Source: CAYVMN01 sp043808585 (GTDB lineage Bacteria; Desulfobacterota; DSM-4660; Desulfatiglandales; Desulfatiglandaceae). Taken from it: a stretch of 25,006 bases of DNA. Where the stretch lies: NCBI GenBank assembly GCA_043808585.1, contig JAZDES010000147.1:1-25006 (forward strand). Direction: 5' to 3'. The notes beneath the pieces were generated by a model that saw only the letters and a list, made by a program, of their open reading frames with translations, did no database searches and was not told the DNA's origin. Below are positions 12,635 through 20,499 of the stretch, piece after piece (position 1 is the stretch's first letter; each line of letters begins with the position of its first letter). The translations under genes and the position numbers were made by a program.

Positions 12635-14443
12635 TCAATTCTTGCTTCTGTACATTTCTTCGATGATATGGCCGAACTTTTTGTTGACGGTCTTTCTGCG
12701 GAGCTTCAAGGTTGCTGTCAGTTCGTCATCGTCATGGTCAAGTTCTTTGTCCAGTAGTCTGAATTTCTTGATTGTCTCTACCTGGGCAAAGTCCTTGTTG
12801 GTCTCGTACACCTCCTCCTTGATCAACTCGTTGACCTCAGGGTTCTGAGACAGGCTCTTGAATGTGGTGTAAGCGATGCCACGTTCCTGGGCCCACTTGG
12901 CGACGCTGTCGTACTCGATCTGTATGAGGGCGGTCAGATACTTACGTCCGTCACCAATGACTATGGCCTCGTTTATATAAGGACTGCACTTGAGGCGGTT
13001 TTCAATCTCGGACGGGGCGATGTTCTTGCCACCCGAAGTAATGATGATCTCCTTCTTCCGGTCCGTTATCTTGAGCCTTCCCTTATCGTCAATCTCGCCC
13101 ACGTCACCGGTGTAAAGCCAGCCATCCCTCACGGTCCTTGCCGAAGCCTCTGGATCCTTCCAGTAGCCCACAAAGACGTGGTTGCATTTCAGAAGGATCT
13201 CCCCGTCTTCAGCTATCCTGATCTCAACCCCTGGTATGGGCTTGCCAACGGTCCCGAGCCTCACCTCGCCGGGGAGGTTGACAGTGCCTATCCCCGTCTC
13301 CTCGGTCATTCCCCATCCCTCCAGCACCATCACACCCAGGGAATGAAAAAATTTGAGCACTTCAGGCGCGATGGGCGCGGCCCCGCTGACAGCAATCCGT
13401 GCCCTCAGGAGCCCCAGCTCTTTTTTCAGAGGCCTGAACAGGGCCAGATAGCCCAGCCCGTATTTGATTCTGGGGAGAAATGGGATAGTTTCACCGGATA
13501 ACCTGGCATCAGCCATGCGCTCGCCGACCGGTATGAACAGGTCATAGATCTTCTTCTTTAGCCAGGTGGCGTCTTTCATCTTGATGATGATACCGGCCAT
13601 CATCTTCTCCCAGATACGGGGTACCGCCAGATAAAAGGTCGGAAGGATCTCACGCATATCCATGGTAACGGTCTCAACACTTTCTGCGAAATTGACCGTG
13701 GCACCGGAATTGAGTGGAAAAAAGACCGACATCATGCGTTCGGCCACGTGACACAAGGGCAGGTAGGAGACAATTTCATCGGTGTCATACTGGGGAAGAA
13801 CCTGGCTCTGGGCCTTGAGGAACTGCACCACATTGTCGTGGCTCAACATGGCGCCCTTGGGGGGGCCAGTGGTGCCCGAGGTGTAGACCATGATGGCCAC
13901 ATCTTCAGACCTCAGTTTCTCCAGGGAGCGGTAGTACTTTTCCGGATCCTTCTCCTCCACCTTTCTCCCCATCTCCTCCACGGCCTCGAAGGAGATGATC
14001 ATGGGGTCGGTATAATGGCGAAGACCCTTCATGTCGGTGACGATGATTTTTTTGAGTAAGGGCAGTTTTTCTTTGACCTCGAGGACCTTGTCCACCTGTT
14101 CCTGGTTATCGCATACCACAAAGATGGATTCAGAATGGCCAATGACGTAACAGGCCTCCTTGGCCGGATTTGTCGGGTAGACCCCGACAGCCACGGCACC
14201 GGCACTCTGCACGGCCAGGTCGGCATAGAGCCACTCGGGTTCGTTTTCGCCGAAGATGCTCACGTGATCGCCCCTTGAGAGCCCCAGCTCAAGCAATCCC
14301 AGGCAAAAATGTCTCACGTGTCGGCAATATTCATTCCACGAGATCTCCTGCCACGTGCCGAAGTTCTTTTCGCGAAGGGCCACGCGATCGCCATACTTCT
14401 TTACCTTGCCAAGGAAAATTCGGGGTATGGTGTCTTCCTTCAT
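12635..14443 (-). CDS. AMP-forming acyl-CoA synthetase 1 (long-chain FadD15-like)
   Basis: This 602-residue ANL-superfamily ligase activates a carboxylic acid with ATP and CoA. The phosphate-binding loop 'TSGTTGPPKG' spans residues 188-197. Further blocks are 'YLPLCHVAERM', 'VSGAAPIAPEVLKFFHSLG', 'LEGWGMTEETG' (A5), 'WLYTGDVGEID' (A7, ATP ribose-binding Asp) and 'ITDRKKEIIITSGGKNIAPSEIE' (A8 hinge). The C-terminal 'LRRKTVNKKF' carries the long-chain-type ending. The length (about 600) and 'NIAPSEIE' fit the FadD15/ACSL branch, often seen in mycobacteria and Desulfobacterota. The gene is inserted between livG (4-nt overlap, ATGA) and livH, so activation is genetically coupled to import. The substrate is probably the imported acid; its chain type is unknown. 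Confidence 0.92.
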   Translation of the reverse strand: MKEDTIPRIFLGKVKKYGDRVALREKNFGTWQEISWNEYCRHVRHFCLGLLELGLSRGDHVSIFGENEPEWLYADLAVQSAGAVAVGVYPTNPAKEACYVIGHSESIFVVCDNQEQVDKVLEVKEKLPLLKKIIVTDMKGLRHYTDPMIISFEAVEEMGRKVEEKDPEKYYRSLEKLRSEDVAIMVYTSGTTGPPKGAMLSHDNVVQFLKAQSQVLPQYDTDEIVSYLPLCHVAERMMSVFFPLNSGATVNFAESVETVTMDMREILPTFYLAVPRIWEKMMAGIIIKMKDATWLKKKIYDLFIPVGERMADARLSGETIPFLPRIKYGLGYLALFRPLKKELGLLRARIAVSGAAPIAPEVLKFFHSLGVMVLEGWGMTEETGIGTVNLPGEVRLGTVGKPIPGVEIRIAEDGEILLKCNHVFVGYWKDPEASARTVRDGWLYTGDVGEIDDKGRLKITDRKKEIIITSGGKNIAPSEIENRLKCSPYINEAIVIGDGRKYLTALIQIEYDSVAKWAQERGIAYTTFKSLSQNPEVNELIKEEVYETNKDFAQVETIKKFRLLDKELDHDDDELTATLKLRRKTVNKKFGHIIEEMYRSKN

Positions 14444-15231
14444 CTCTTGCCCAGTCTCCTGACAAGTGTCTCGTATTCTTCACCCAGGTAGGCCTTTTGA
14501 ACCTCAGGGTCTTCCTGGACCTCCTGCGGAGTTCCCTCCCCGATTTTTTTTCCGAAATCGAGCACGCATACCCGCTCTGAGATATCCATTACAACGGCCA
14601 TGTCGTGCTCTACCATCACTATTGTTGTCCCCAGTTCCTCGTGGACGTCCAGGATGAAACGGGCAATGTCTTCTGTCTCTTCCTGGTTCATGCCGGTCAT
14701 GGGCTCGTCCAGGAGCAGGAGTTTGGGATCCTGTGCCAGGGCCCGGCCGAGTTCAACCCTCTTCTGGACACCATATGGAAGGCTGGAGACCAGATGTTTT
14801 CGCCACTTCTCCATTTCCAGAAAATCGATGATGTCCTCCACCCTGAGTCTGTTGACGGTCTCCTCGTGGGCGCGATATCCTGTGAGTGCGTTTCTGAAAA
14901 AGCCGATATTAAAGTGGTTGTGACGACCAAGCAGCATGTTGTCTATAACGTTCATGTTGGAAAAGAGCGCCACGTTCTGAAAGGTTCTGGCAATGCCCAA
15001 TCTGGCGATCTGGTCAGGCCGGAGCCCTGAGAAATCCCTGGCTTCAAATAGGATCGTCCCGTCATCTGGCTTATAAAACCCGCTGATACAGTTTAAGAGG
15101 GAGGTCTTGCCCGCCCCGTTGGGACCTATAACTGCATAAAGCCCGCCCTTCTCAACAGAAAGAGATACCTCGATCAGGGCCCTTATCCCTCCGAAACTTA
15201 GCGATACTTTCTCTATGTCCAAAAACCCCAT
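14440..15231 (-). CDS. livG: Branched-chain amino acid-type ABC transporter ATPase LivG
   Basis: Start at ATG 15231 (MGFLDIEKVSLSFGG...), because the longer frame begins at a TTG with no supporting signal and would add a non-conserved extension. The 263-residue ATPase has Walker A GPNGAGKT (36-43), Q-loop Q85 in 'ARTFQN', signature 'LPYGVQKR' (151-158; most LivG have GQQ) and Walker B 'LLLLDEP' (171-177). The C-terminus, 'GEGTPQEVQEDPEVQKAYLGEE', is the LivG-type tail. It pairs with LivF to power LivHM. It lies 45 nt after LivF and overlaps acyl-CoA synthetase 1 by 4 nt. Confidence 0.92.
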   Translation of the reverse strand: MGFLDIEKVSLSFGGIRALIEVSLSVEKGGLYAVIGPNGAGKTSLLNCISGFYKPDDGTILFEARDFSGLRPDQIARLGIARTFQNVALFSNMNVIDNMLLGRHNHFNIGFFRNALTGYRAHEETVNRLRVEDIIDFLEMEKWRKHLVSSLPYGVQKRVELGRALAQDPKLLLLDEPMTGMNQEETEDIARFILDVHEELGTTIVMVEHDMAVVMDISERVCVLDFGKKIGEGTPQEVQEDPEVQKAYLGEEYETLVRRLGKR

Positions 15232-15276
15232 CTGCTCAGGTCCCTTTCCAGCACAAGGCGTGGGCGGTCTCAAAAA

Positions 15277-16074
15277 TCATGAAAGCCAGCGCTTCCTGCG
15301 TTTGTAATGCTTGACCTCGGCGAAACTCTTTCGCTCCTCGCCTTCCTTTACGCCGAGGTAGAACTCCTTGACATCCTCGTTATCCATCAGTTTAGGGCTC
15401 GGGCCATCCAGCACGATCTTTCCATTCTCCATGATATATCCATACTCGGACACGGCGAGTGCAAGGAGGGCGTTCTGTTCGACCAGCAGGATGGAGACCC
15501 CTTCCTCCTTGTTGATCCTCTTGATGATATCGAAGATCTCGGCAACCAGAAGTGGGGCCAATCCCAGGGATGGTTCGTCCAGCATCATCAGCGACGGCCG
15601 GGCCATCAAGGCCCGCCCGATGACCAGCATCTGCTGTTCCCCGCCACTGCAAAGGCCCGACTGCAGCTTCAACCTCTGCCGGAGTATGGGAAAGTAGCTG
15701 AGTACAAGATTATAGTCCTTGTCGATCTCCGCCTTACCGTCCTTGCGGGTGTGAGCGCCGACATGGATATTCTCCTCAACAGTGAGCTCCGCAAAGACCC
15801 GCCGGCCTTCCGGTACCTGGGTGATACCCAGGCGAACGATCTCCTGGGGGTCCATCTTGTGGACAGCATGACCGTCAAATTCGATCGTGCCCTTTTTTAT
15901 CTCGCCGTCCTCGTACTCCAGGAGACCCGATATTGCCGTCAAAGTCGTTGACTTCCCAGCGCCGTTGGAGCCCAGAAAGGCGACTATGCTGCCATCCGGC
16001 ACCTCCAGGGAGATCCCCCTGAGTACCAGGATGATGTCATTGTAGACCGCTTCTAGGTTGTTTACTAGCAGCAT
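15277..16074 (-). CDS. livF: Branched-chain amino acid-type ABC transporter ATPase LivF
   Basis: This 265-residue ATPase has Walker A GSNGAGKS (35-42), 'QVPEGRRVFAELTVEENI' (86-103, a LivF hallmark), signature 'CSGGEQQM' (142-149) and Walker B 'LMMLDEP' (162-168) followed by 'SLGLAPLL'. In the signature the usual Leu of LSGGEQ is Cys142. The C-terminus is about 25 residues longer and more basic than in typical LivF (235-240 aa), ending 'HYKRRKRWLS'. The start lies one base after the upstream stop codon, so translation is probably coupled. It is the first gene of the liv block in this orientation. Confidence 0.93.
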   Translation of the reverse strand: MLLVNNLEAVYNDIILVLRGISLEVPDGSIVAFLGSNGAGKSTTLTAISGLLEYEDGEIKKGTIEFDGHAVHKMDPQEIVRLGITQVPEGRRVFAELTVEENIHVGAHTRKDGKAEIDKDYNLVLSYFPILRQRLKLQSGLCSGGEQQMLVIGRALMARPSLMMLDEPSLGLAPLLVAEIFDIIKRINKEEGVSILLVEQNALLALAVSEYGYIMENGKIVLDGPSPKLMDNEDVKEFYLGVKEGEERKSFAEVKHYKRRKRWLS

Positions 16075-16075
16075 C

Positions 16076-17233
16076 TCAGATTAAAATCTCCAGGTCGTCC
16101 AGCGGATAGGAAACGCAGGAGTGCACATAGCCAAACTGTCGGTCCGATTTGCGAACCAGTGCACCGGGGGGCTGAAATACCTTACCGGAAAGGACCTTGA
16201 CCCTGCACATGCTGCATTCCCCTGAACGGCAGAGGGATGGAACCACAAGCCCTCCCTTTTCAAGAGCTGCCAGCAGCGGCTCTCCTGCACGGCCCCGCAG
16301 GGTCTTATGACCCTTTACCTCTATGGTGAAAAGATCCTCTGCCTTTACCTCCTGAGGCCAGCCAGGATGATCAGAGATCTTTGTGGGGGTGCCGTAGACC
16401 TCTTTTCTTATCTTCCTTTTTGGGATCCCCAGTTTTTCAAGCTCAGGGATGCAATAATCGTAAAAACCTTGCGGGCCGCAGAGGTAGAATGTCTTATCCG
16501 AAAGATCCGCAAGCCTCTTCCCTATGAGTTCGGCAGTTATTAATCCTTTAAGGCCCTTGTATCCCTCCCCGGGATTCTCAATCACCGGGAAGTAGTGAAC
16601 ATTTTCCGATCGCTCGGAGATTGACTTCAGCCGGTCGTCAAATATTACGTCATCAGGGGATTTGTTGCCGTAAAAGAGATAAATGCTTCGATCAAGACCG
16701 CAGTCAACGACCTCGCGCATCATGCTCATGAAGGGTGTGATACCGCTTCCACCTGCAAGGCAGACCATTATCCTATCATGGAATAGGGGGTTGAAGTAGA
16801 AGTTTCCCGCAGGCCCGGAACTTCGAAGGGTATGACCCTTCTTTATCTCATCGAACAGATAGTTGGAAACCAGCCCGCCTTCCACCTGCTTTACGGTAAT
16901 ATCATAATAACCCGTCTGGTTGGGGGGTGAAGAGATGCTGTACGGCCTGCTGGTTCTGACCATATCTATCTCAAGAAATAGCGCAATATACTGTCCCGCC
17001 TGAAATGGGGGGAGGTAATGGTCTGTTGAAACCAGCCGCAGCGTCTTGGCCGACAGGGTTTCCTGGAAGATGTCCGATACCCGGAGCTCCAGCCGGGGGG
17101 GATGAAGGAGATGGATGTACTGCTCGGGTGAATCTTTTTCAGCCGAATAGTCTATGCCATATTTTCTGCTCGTCTCTATATCCTCGACGATTTCACTATA
17201 TCCATCAAATTCCTGGAAAACTAACTTCTTCAT
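16076..17233 (-). CDS. FAD-dependent NAD(P)H reductase fused to a plant-type 2Fe-2S ferredoxin
   Basis: This 385-residue two-part protein starts with a unique segment of about 45 residues, followed by a ferredoxin-NADP-reductase-type module. That module has a FAD-binding barrel with 'RPYSISSPP' (about 95-103) and an NAD(P) domain with 'CLAGGSGITPFMSMM' and 'FYLCGPQGFYDY'. Residues about 300-385 form a ferredoxin domain with cysteines C335, C340, C343 and C373 (CX4CX2CX29C), which ligate a 2Fe-2S cluster. The layout resembles HmpX/PaaE-like reductases and supplies electrons from NAD(P)H to a partner enzyme. It lies 12 nt after a CrtI-like FAD enzyme and 1 nt before livF. The FAD enzyme is therefore the natural electron-transfer partner, although this is inferred from position only. 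Confidence 0.9.
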   Translation of the reverse strand: MKKLVFQEFDGYSEIVEDIETSRKYGIDYSAEKDSPEQYIHLLHPPRLELRVSDIFQETLSAKTLRLVSTDHYLPPFQAGQYIALFLEIDMVRTSRPYSISSPPNQTGYYDITVKQVEGGLVSNYLFDEIKKGHTLRSSGPAGNFYFNPLFHDRIMVCLAGGSGITPFMSMMREVVDCGLDRSIYLFYGNKSPDDVIFDDRLKSISERSENVHYFPVIENPGEGYKGLKGLITAELIGKRLADLSDKTFYLCGPQGFYDYCIPELEKLGIPKRKIRKEVYGTPTKISDHPGWPQEVKAEDLFTIEVKGHKTLRGRAGEPLLAALEKGGLVVPSLCRSGECSMCRVKVLSGKVFQPPGALVRKSDRQFGYVHSCVSYPLDDLEILI

Positions 17234-17245
17234 TGTTCCACCCCG

Positions 17246-18745
17246 TTATCCACCGAGCTTTTTCATTATGGAACTTGCTGCCGAGAGGCCCGCCTGCAAG
17301 GTGGGCTGGAATCCGCAGTCGCCGATCCACCCACTGGCAAAATAGAGACCTTCAATGGGGGAGTAACGTCCCGGCTGGAAAAACATGGAGTCTTTGGTGT
17401 ACTGTTCAAAGCCGTAGATCGCGCCTGCGGGGTGACCAAGGTACCGCATATGGGTGAGGGGCGTCGCCGCCTCCACCTCCTCCAGGTGGTCTCGCACGCC
17501 GGGGAAGACGCTCTCCACCCTGTTCAGCATGGCCTCCGCGCACCGGTATTTGACACGGTGATACTCTGAAGGGGGGACGCGCAGCCAGGGCTCCCCATAT
17601 TTCAGGGTAACGATGTTGGCCTGGCACGTCCCTGGCAGGGAGAACTCAGGATCCGCCACGTCGTAACAACTCATGACCATCAGCTCGTCGTCAATCGCAA
17701 GGCGTTTCATCCGGTCGAAGTTCCGATCGGTGATGTCAATATTGGCCATGAGAAAGGTGGTGGAATCCTTGATGCCAAGCTCGGAGGGTTCACAATCAAA
17801 CCCTGCAAAGGTCACAAATGCTGAAGGGCTGAGGGTCCTTCCCCTCATCTCCCTCCGGACCTGGTCAGGTACATTATCAGGTTGGATGAGTTGGACATAT
17901 GTTGAGACCTGCGAGGCATTGGAGACCACATATCTTGCCGGTATTGAGTCTCCGTGCTCCGTGACTACCCCCCTCACAGCCCCTCCTTCGACAATGATCC
18001 TGTCGGCCTTGCAGTTGAAGCGCGCTGTACCACCATTCGAGAGGAATCTGTTCAGGATCGCGTTTGACAGGGCCTGGGAGCCGCCTCTTAGGTGAAAGGG
18101 TTTGAACTCGATATAGGTAAAGAAGAGCATGGCAAGATAGGCAAAGGAGAGTCTCGTAGGAGGAAGGCCCAGAAACCCCCAGTAGACCGATAAGATAGCC
18201 TTGAGCAGTGGATCGCTGAAGACTTCATCCAGGACCTGGATTGCGGGTTTGAAGGCATGGCTATAAAGGACAGGATACTTCTCCCGGGAGGGTTCAGGGT
18301 CTTTGAAATAGAAGACTGAGAGCATCTGGGTCGCATAGCTGTAAACCAGATCGAAGAATCTCTCTATGCCCTCTTTTTCTTGAGGGAAGCTCTCCTGCAA
18401 TTGGGAAATGACCAAATCCCTGTCGGTCTTTAGCGTCAACCGGAACCCATGAGGCATGGCCACATGGTAAAGGTCAGGCATCTCCACGAATTCCAAATCA
18501 TCAAGTACCCCAAGGCTATCTAAGAGCATCCGGAGGGGCCCCGGTTTTTCCTGGGTACCCATGCCGCTGAGCTGGTGAAGCGCCACCTCAAACTCAAACC
18601 GGCCCCTGCAGAAGCTGGTAGCGCATCCCCCCGGTACATTGTGTCGTTCAAGGAGCAGGACATTGAGTCCCTTTCGGGCGAGGCCCGTGGATGCGGTCAG
18701 GCCGCCGTTACCGGCTCCAATGACGATTGCATCAAATCCCTTCAT
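17246..18745 (-). CDS. CrtI / retinol-saturase-like FAD-dependent oxidoreductase
   Basis: This 499-residue flavoprotein belongs to the phytoene desaturase / all-trans-retinol 13,14-reductase superfamily. The dinucleotide fold is 'DAIVIGAGNGGLTAS' (GxGxxG at 10-15). Then come 'LLLERHNVPGGCATSF' (about 31-46) and a C-terminal FAD motif 'LYFASGWIGDCGFQPTLQAGLSAASSI' (about 466-492). The central 'RGGSQALSNAILNRFLSNGG' segment is typical of the family. No carotenoid synthesis genes are present, so carotenoid desaturation is unlikely. Reduction or oxidation of a C=C bond in a lipid-like acid is more plausible in this gene train. The ATG overlaps the upstream acyl-CoA synthetase stop (ATGA), and GGAGGG precedes it. 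Confidence 0.85.
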   Translation of the reverse strand: MKGFDAIVIGAGNGGLTASTGLARKGLNVLLLERHNVPGGCATSFCRGRFEFEVALHQLSGMGTQEKPGPLRMLLDSLGVLDDLEFVEMPDLYHVAMPHGFRLTLKTDRDLVISQLQESFPQEKEGIERFFDLVYSYATQMLSVFYFKDPEPSREKYPVLYSHAFKPAIQVLDEVFSDPLLKAILSVYWGFLGLPPTRLSFAYLAMLFFTYIEFKPFHLRGGSQALSNAILNRFLSNGGTARFNCKADRIIVEGGAVRGVVTEHGDSIPARYVVSNASQVSTYVQLIQPDNVPDQVRREMRGRTLSPSAFVTFAGFDCEPSELGIKDSTTFLMANIDITDRNFDRMKRLAIDDELMVMSCYDVADPEFSLPGTCQANIVTLKYGEPWLRVPPSEYHRVKYRCAEAMLNRVESVFPGVRDHLEEVEAATPLTHMRYLGHPAGAIYGFEQYTKDSMFFQPGRYSPIEGLYFASGWIGDCGFQPTLQAGLSAASSIMKKLGG

Positions 18746-20430
18746 ACACCCTCCTGCTTTCCCCCCTTGGCCCTTTCCATCCCCATCTCTCTAAGCTTCT
18801 TCCTCATGACCTTTCCTACCGTGCTTTTTGGAAGTTCCTCCATAAACTCCACCAGCTTGGGCACCTTGTAGGCCGCCAGTTTCTCCCTACAGAAGGAGAT
18901 AACCTCCTCTTCTGTCAGGGTCTCACCTGGCTTTGTGACGATGAAGGCCTTGACCGTCTCTCCCCGGTAGGGGTCGGGTAGGCCCACGGCACAGGCCTCC
19001 TGGATCTTGGGGTGCTCGTATAGGACCTCGTCGATATCTCTAGGGTAGATGTTGTACCCGCCGGCAATAATCATGTCCTTTTTCCGGTCTACAATGAAGA
19101 GATAGCCTTCATCGTCCATGTACCCGATATCGCCCGTATAGAACCATCCGTCTCGAATGGCACTGACGGTCTCATCGGGCTTCTTGTAATACCCTTCGGT
19201 AAGCTGTGGTCCCTTGAGCAGGATCTCTCCGGATTCTCCAAGGGGGAGGTCCTTGGTCCCTGTCTCCAGGTCGACGATCCGGCAGTCGGTGTCCGTTACC
19301 GGGACCCCCACGCTCCCAACCTTGGTCTTTCCTCCCCAGGGATTGGCATGGGAGAGAAGTGTGGTTTCGCTCAGACCGTAACACTCTACAATGGAAGATC
19401 CGGTGGCATTCTCCCACTCACGGATGGTCTCAAGGGCAAGGGGGGCGGCTCCTGAAACGGTATATTTGATGAATGAGAAGTCGGCCTTGGAGAACTGTGG
19501 ATGGCTGAGAACGCCTACAAATATGGTCGGCACGCAGGTAAAGATCGTGGGCCGGAACCTGCTGGTCATATCCAGGATGCCCCCTGGTTCGGGGCGTGGA
19601 ACCAGGACCACAGTAAATCCCCTGAATATGGAATGGTTCATGACCACTGTAAAGCCGGCGGAATGAAAAATTGGGAAGATCCCGAGGAGGCTCTCGGCCC
19701 CATCCTCTGCATCGTGGAACCATGCCTTTAACTGCTGTACATTGATGCTGAGGTTACGGTGGGTGAGCATAACACCCTTTGAGAGGCCGGTTGTGCCCCC
19801 GGTATAGAGGAGTGTGGCAAGGTCGTCAAATGAGGCCTCGGTCTGCGGGGGGAGGGATGGATATTTCTTGATCAGGTCCAGAAAATCATGGACCCCTTCT
19901 GTTGGGTCGGTCTTCCTGTGCATAGCCTTTTTCACAAATGGAAAGAGCTGTTTTTTGGGAAAGGGGAGATAATCGCGGATGTGGCAGGCTATCACGGCCT
20001 CGATTCCGGTCTTCTCCTTCAGCTTGAGGATCCTGGGGACAAGGAGATCCAGGGTTATGGCCATCCGGGAATCAGAGTCATTTAGCTGATATTCCAGTTC
20101 GGTTTCCGTGTAGAGGGGATTGTTCATAACCACCACCGCACCGAGCCTGAAGACGGCATAGGCGGCGATCACCACCTGGGGGATGTTGGGGAGCAGGATG
20201 GCCACCTTGTCTCCCTTCTTAAGGCCGAGGTCTGCCAGGGCCGCAGCAAATCGATTCACCAGCTCATTGAGCTCCCTGTAGGTGATCCTTTTCCCCATCA
20301 TTATGAGGGCCACATTGTCAGGGAAATTTCTTGCCGCTCTCTCAAGGGCCTCCGGCATGGTGATCTTCTCATAATCGACGCTTGGCGGAACGGCCGGGGC
20401 ATACGCCTTGTGCCAGATCCTCTCCTCCAT
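18742..20430 (-). CDS. AMP-forming acyl-CoA synthetase 2 (FadD-like)
   Basis: This 562-residue ANL ligase has P-loop 'TGGTTGLSKG' (210-219), 'IFPIFHSAGF', 'VSGAAPLALETIREWENATG', 'ECYGLSETT' (A5), 'WFYTGDIGYMDDEGY' (A7), 'VDRKKDMIIAGGYNIYPRDIDE' (A8) and the adenylation lysine K540 in 'PKSTVGKVMRKKLRE' (A10). The length and 'GGYNIYPRDIDEVL' hinge fit medium- to long-chain FadD enzymes. It is clearly a different branch from synthetase 1, which lacks the PKSTVGK ending, so the cluster carries two non-redundant ligases. AGGAGG precedes the ATG. It overlaps the CrtI-like gene by 4 nt. Confidence 0.93.
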   Translation of the reverse strand: MEERIWHKAYAPAVPPSVDYEKITMPEALERAARNFPDNVALIMMGKRITYRELNELVNRFAAALADLGLKKGDKVAILLPNIPQVVIAAYAVFRLGAVVVMNNPLYTETELEYQLNDSDSRMAITLDLLVPRILKLKEKTGIEAVIACHIRDYLPFPKKQLFPFVKKAMHRKTDPTEGVHDFLDLIKKYPSLPPQTEASFDDLATLLYTGGTTGLSKGVMLTHRNLSINVQQLKAWFHDAEDGAESLLGIFPIFHSAGFTVVMNHSIFRGFTVVLVPRPEPGGILDMTSRFRPTIFTCVPTIFVGVLSHPQFSKADFSFIKYTVSGAAPLALETIREWENATGSSIVECYGLSETTLLSHANPWGGKTKVGSVGVPVTDTDCRIVDLETGTKDLPLGESGEILLKGPQLTEGYYKKPDETVSAIRDGWFYTGDIGYMDDEGYLFIVDRKKDMIIAGGYNIYPRDIDEVLYEHPKIQEACAVGLPDPYRGETVKAFIVTKPGETLTEEEVISFCREKLAAYKVPKLVEFMEELPKSTVGKVMRKKLREMGMERAKGGKQEGV

Positions 20431-20499
20431 GGCTATGCCTCCTTCTTTCAGGTTAGCTTTGCCGAAAACCTCTTTATAACTGAATTGCTGCGAATCGTT

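Noticed and set aside
15307..15951. Plus-strand open frame (214 aa) opposite livF
   Set aside because: It is antisense to a conserved ATPase and has no recognisable domain, so it is a shadow frame.
17246..18745. Carotenoid biosynthesis gene (phytoene desaturase)
   Set aside because: The fold matches the superfamily, but no phytoene synthase or isoprenoid genes are near. The operon context is acyl-CoA metabolism, so only the superfamily is claimed.
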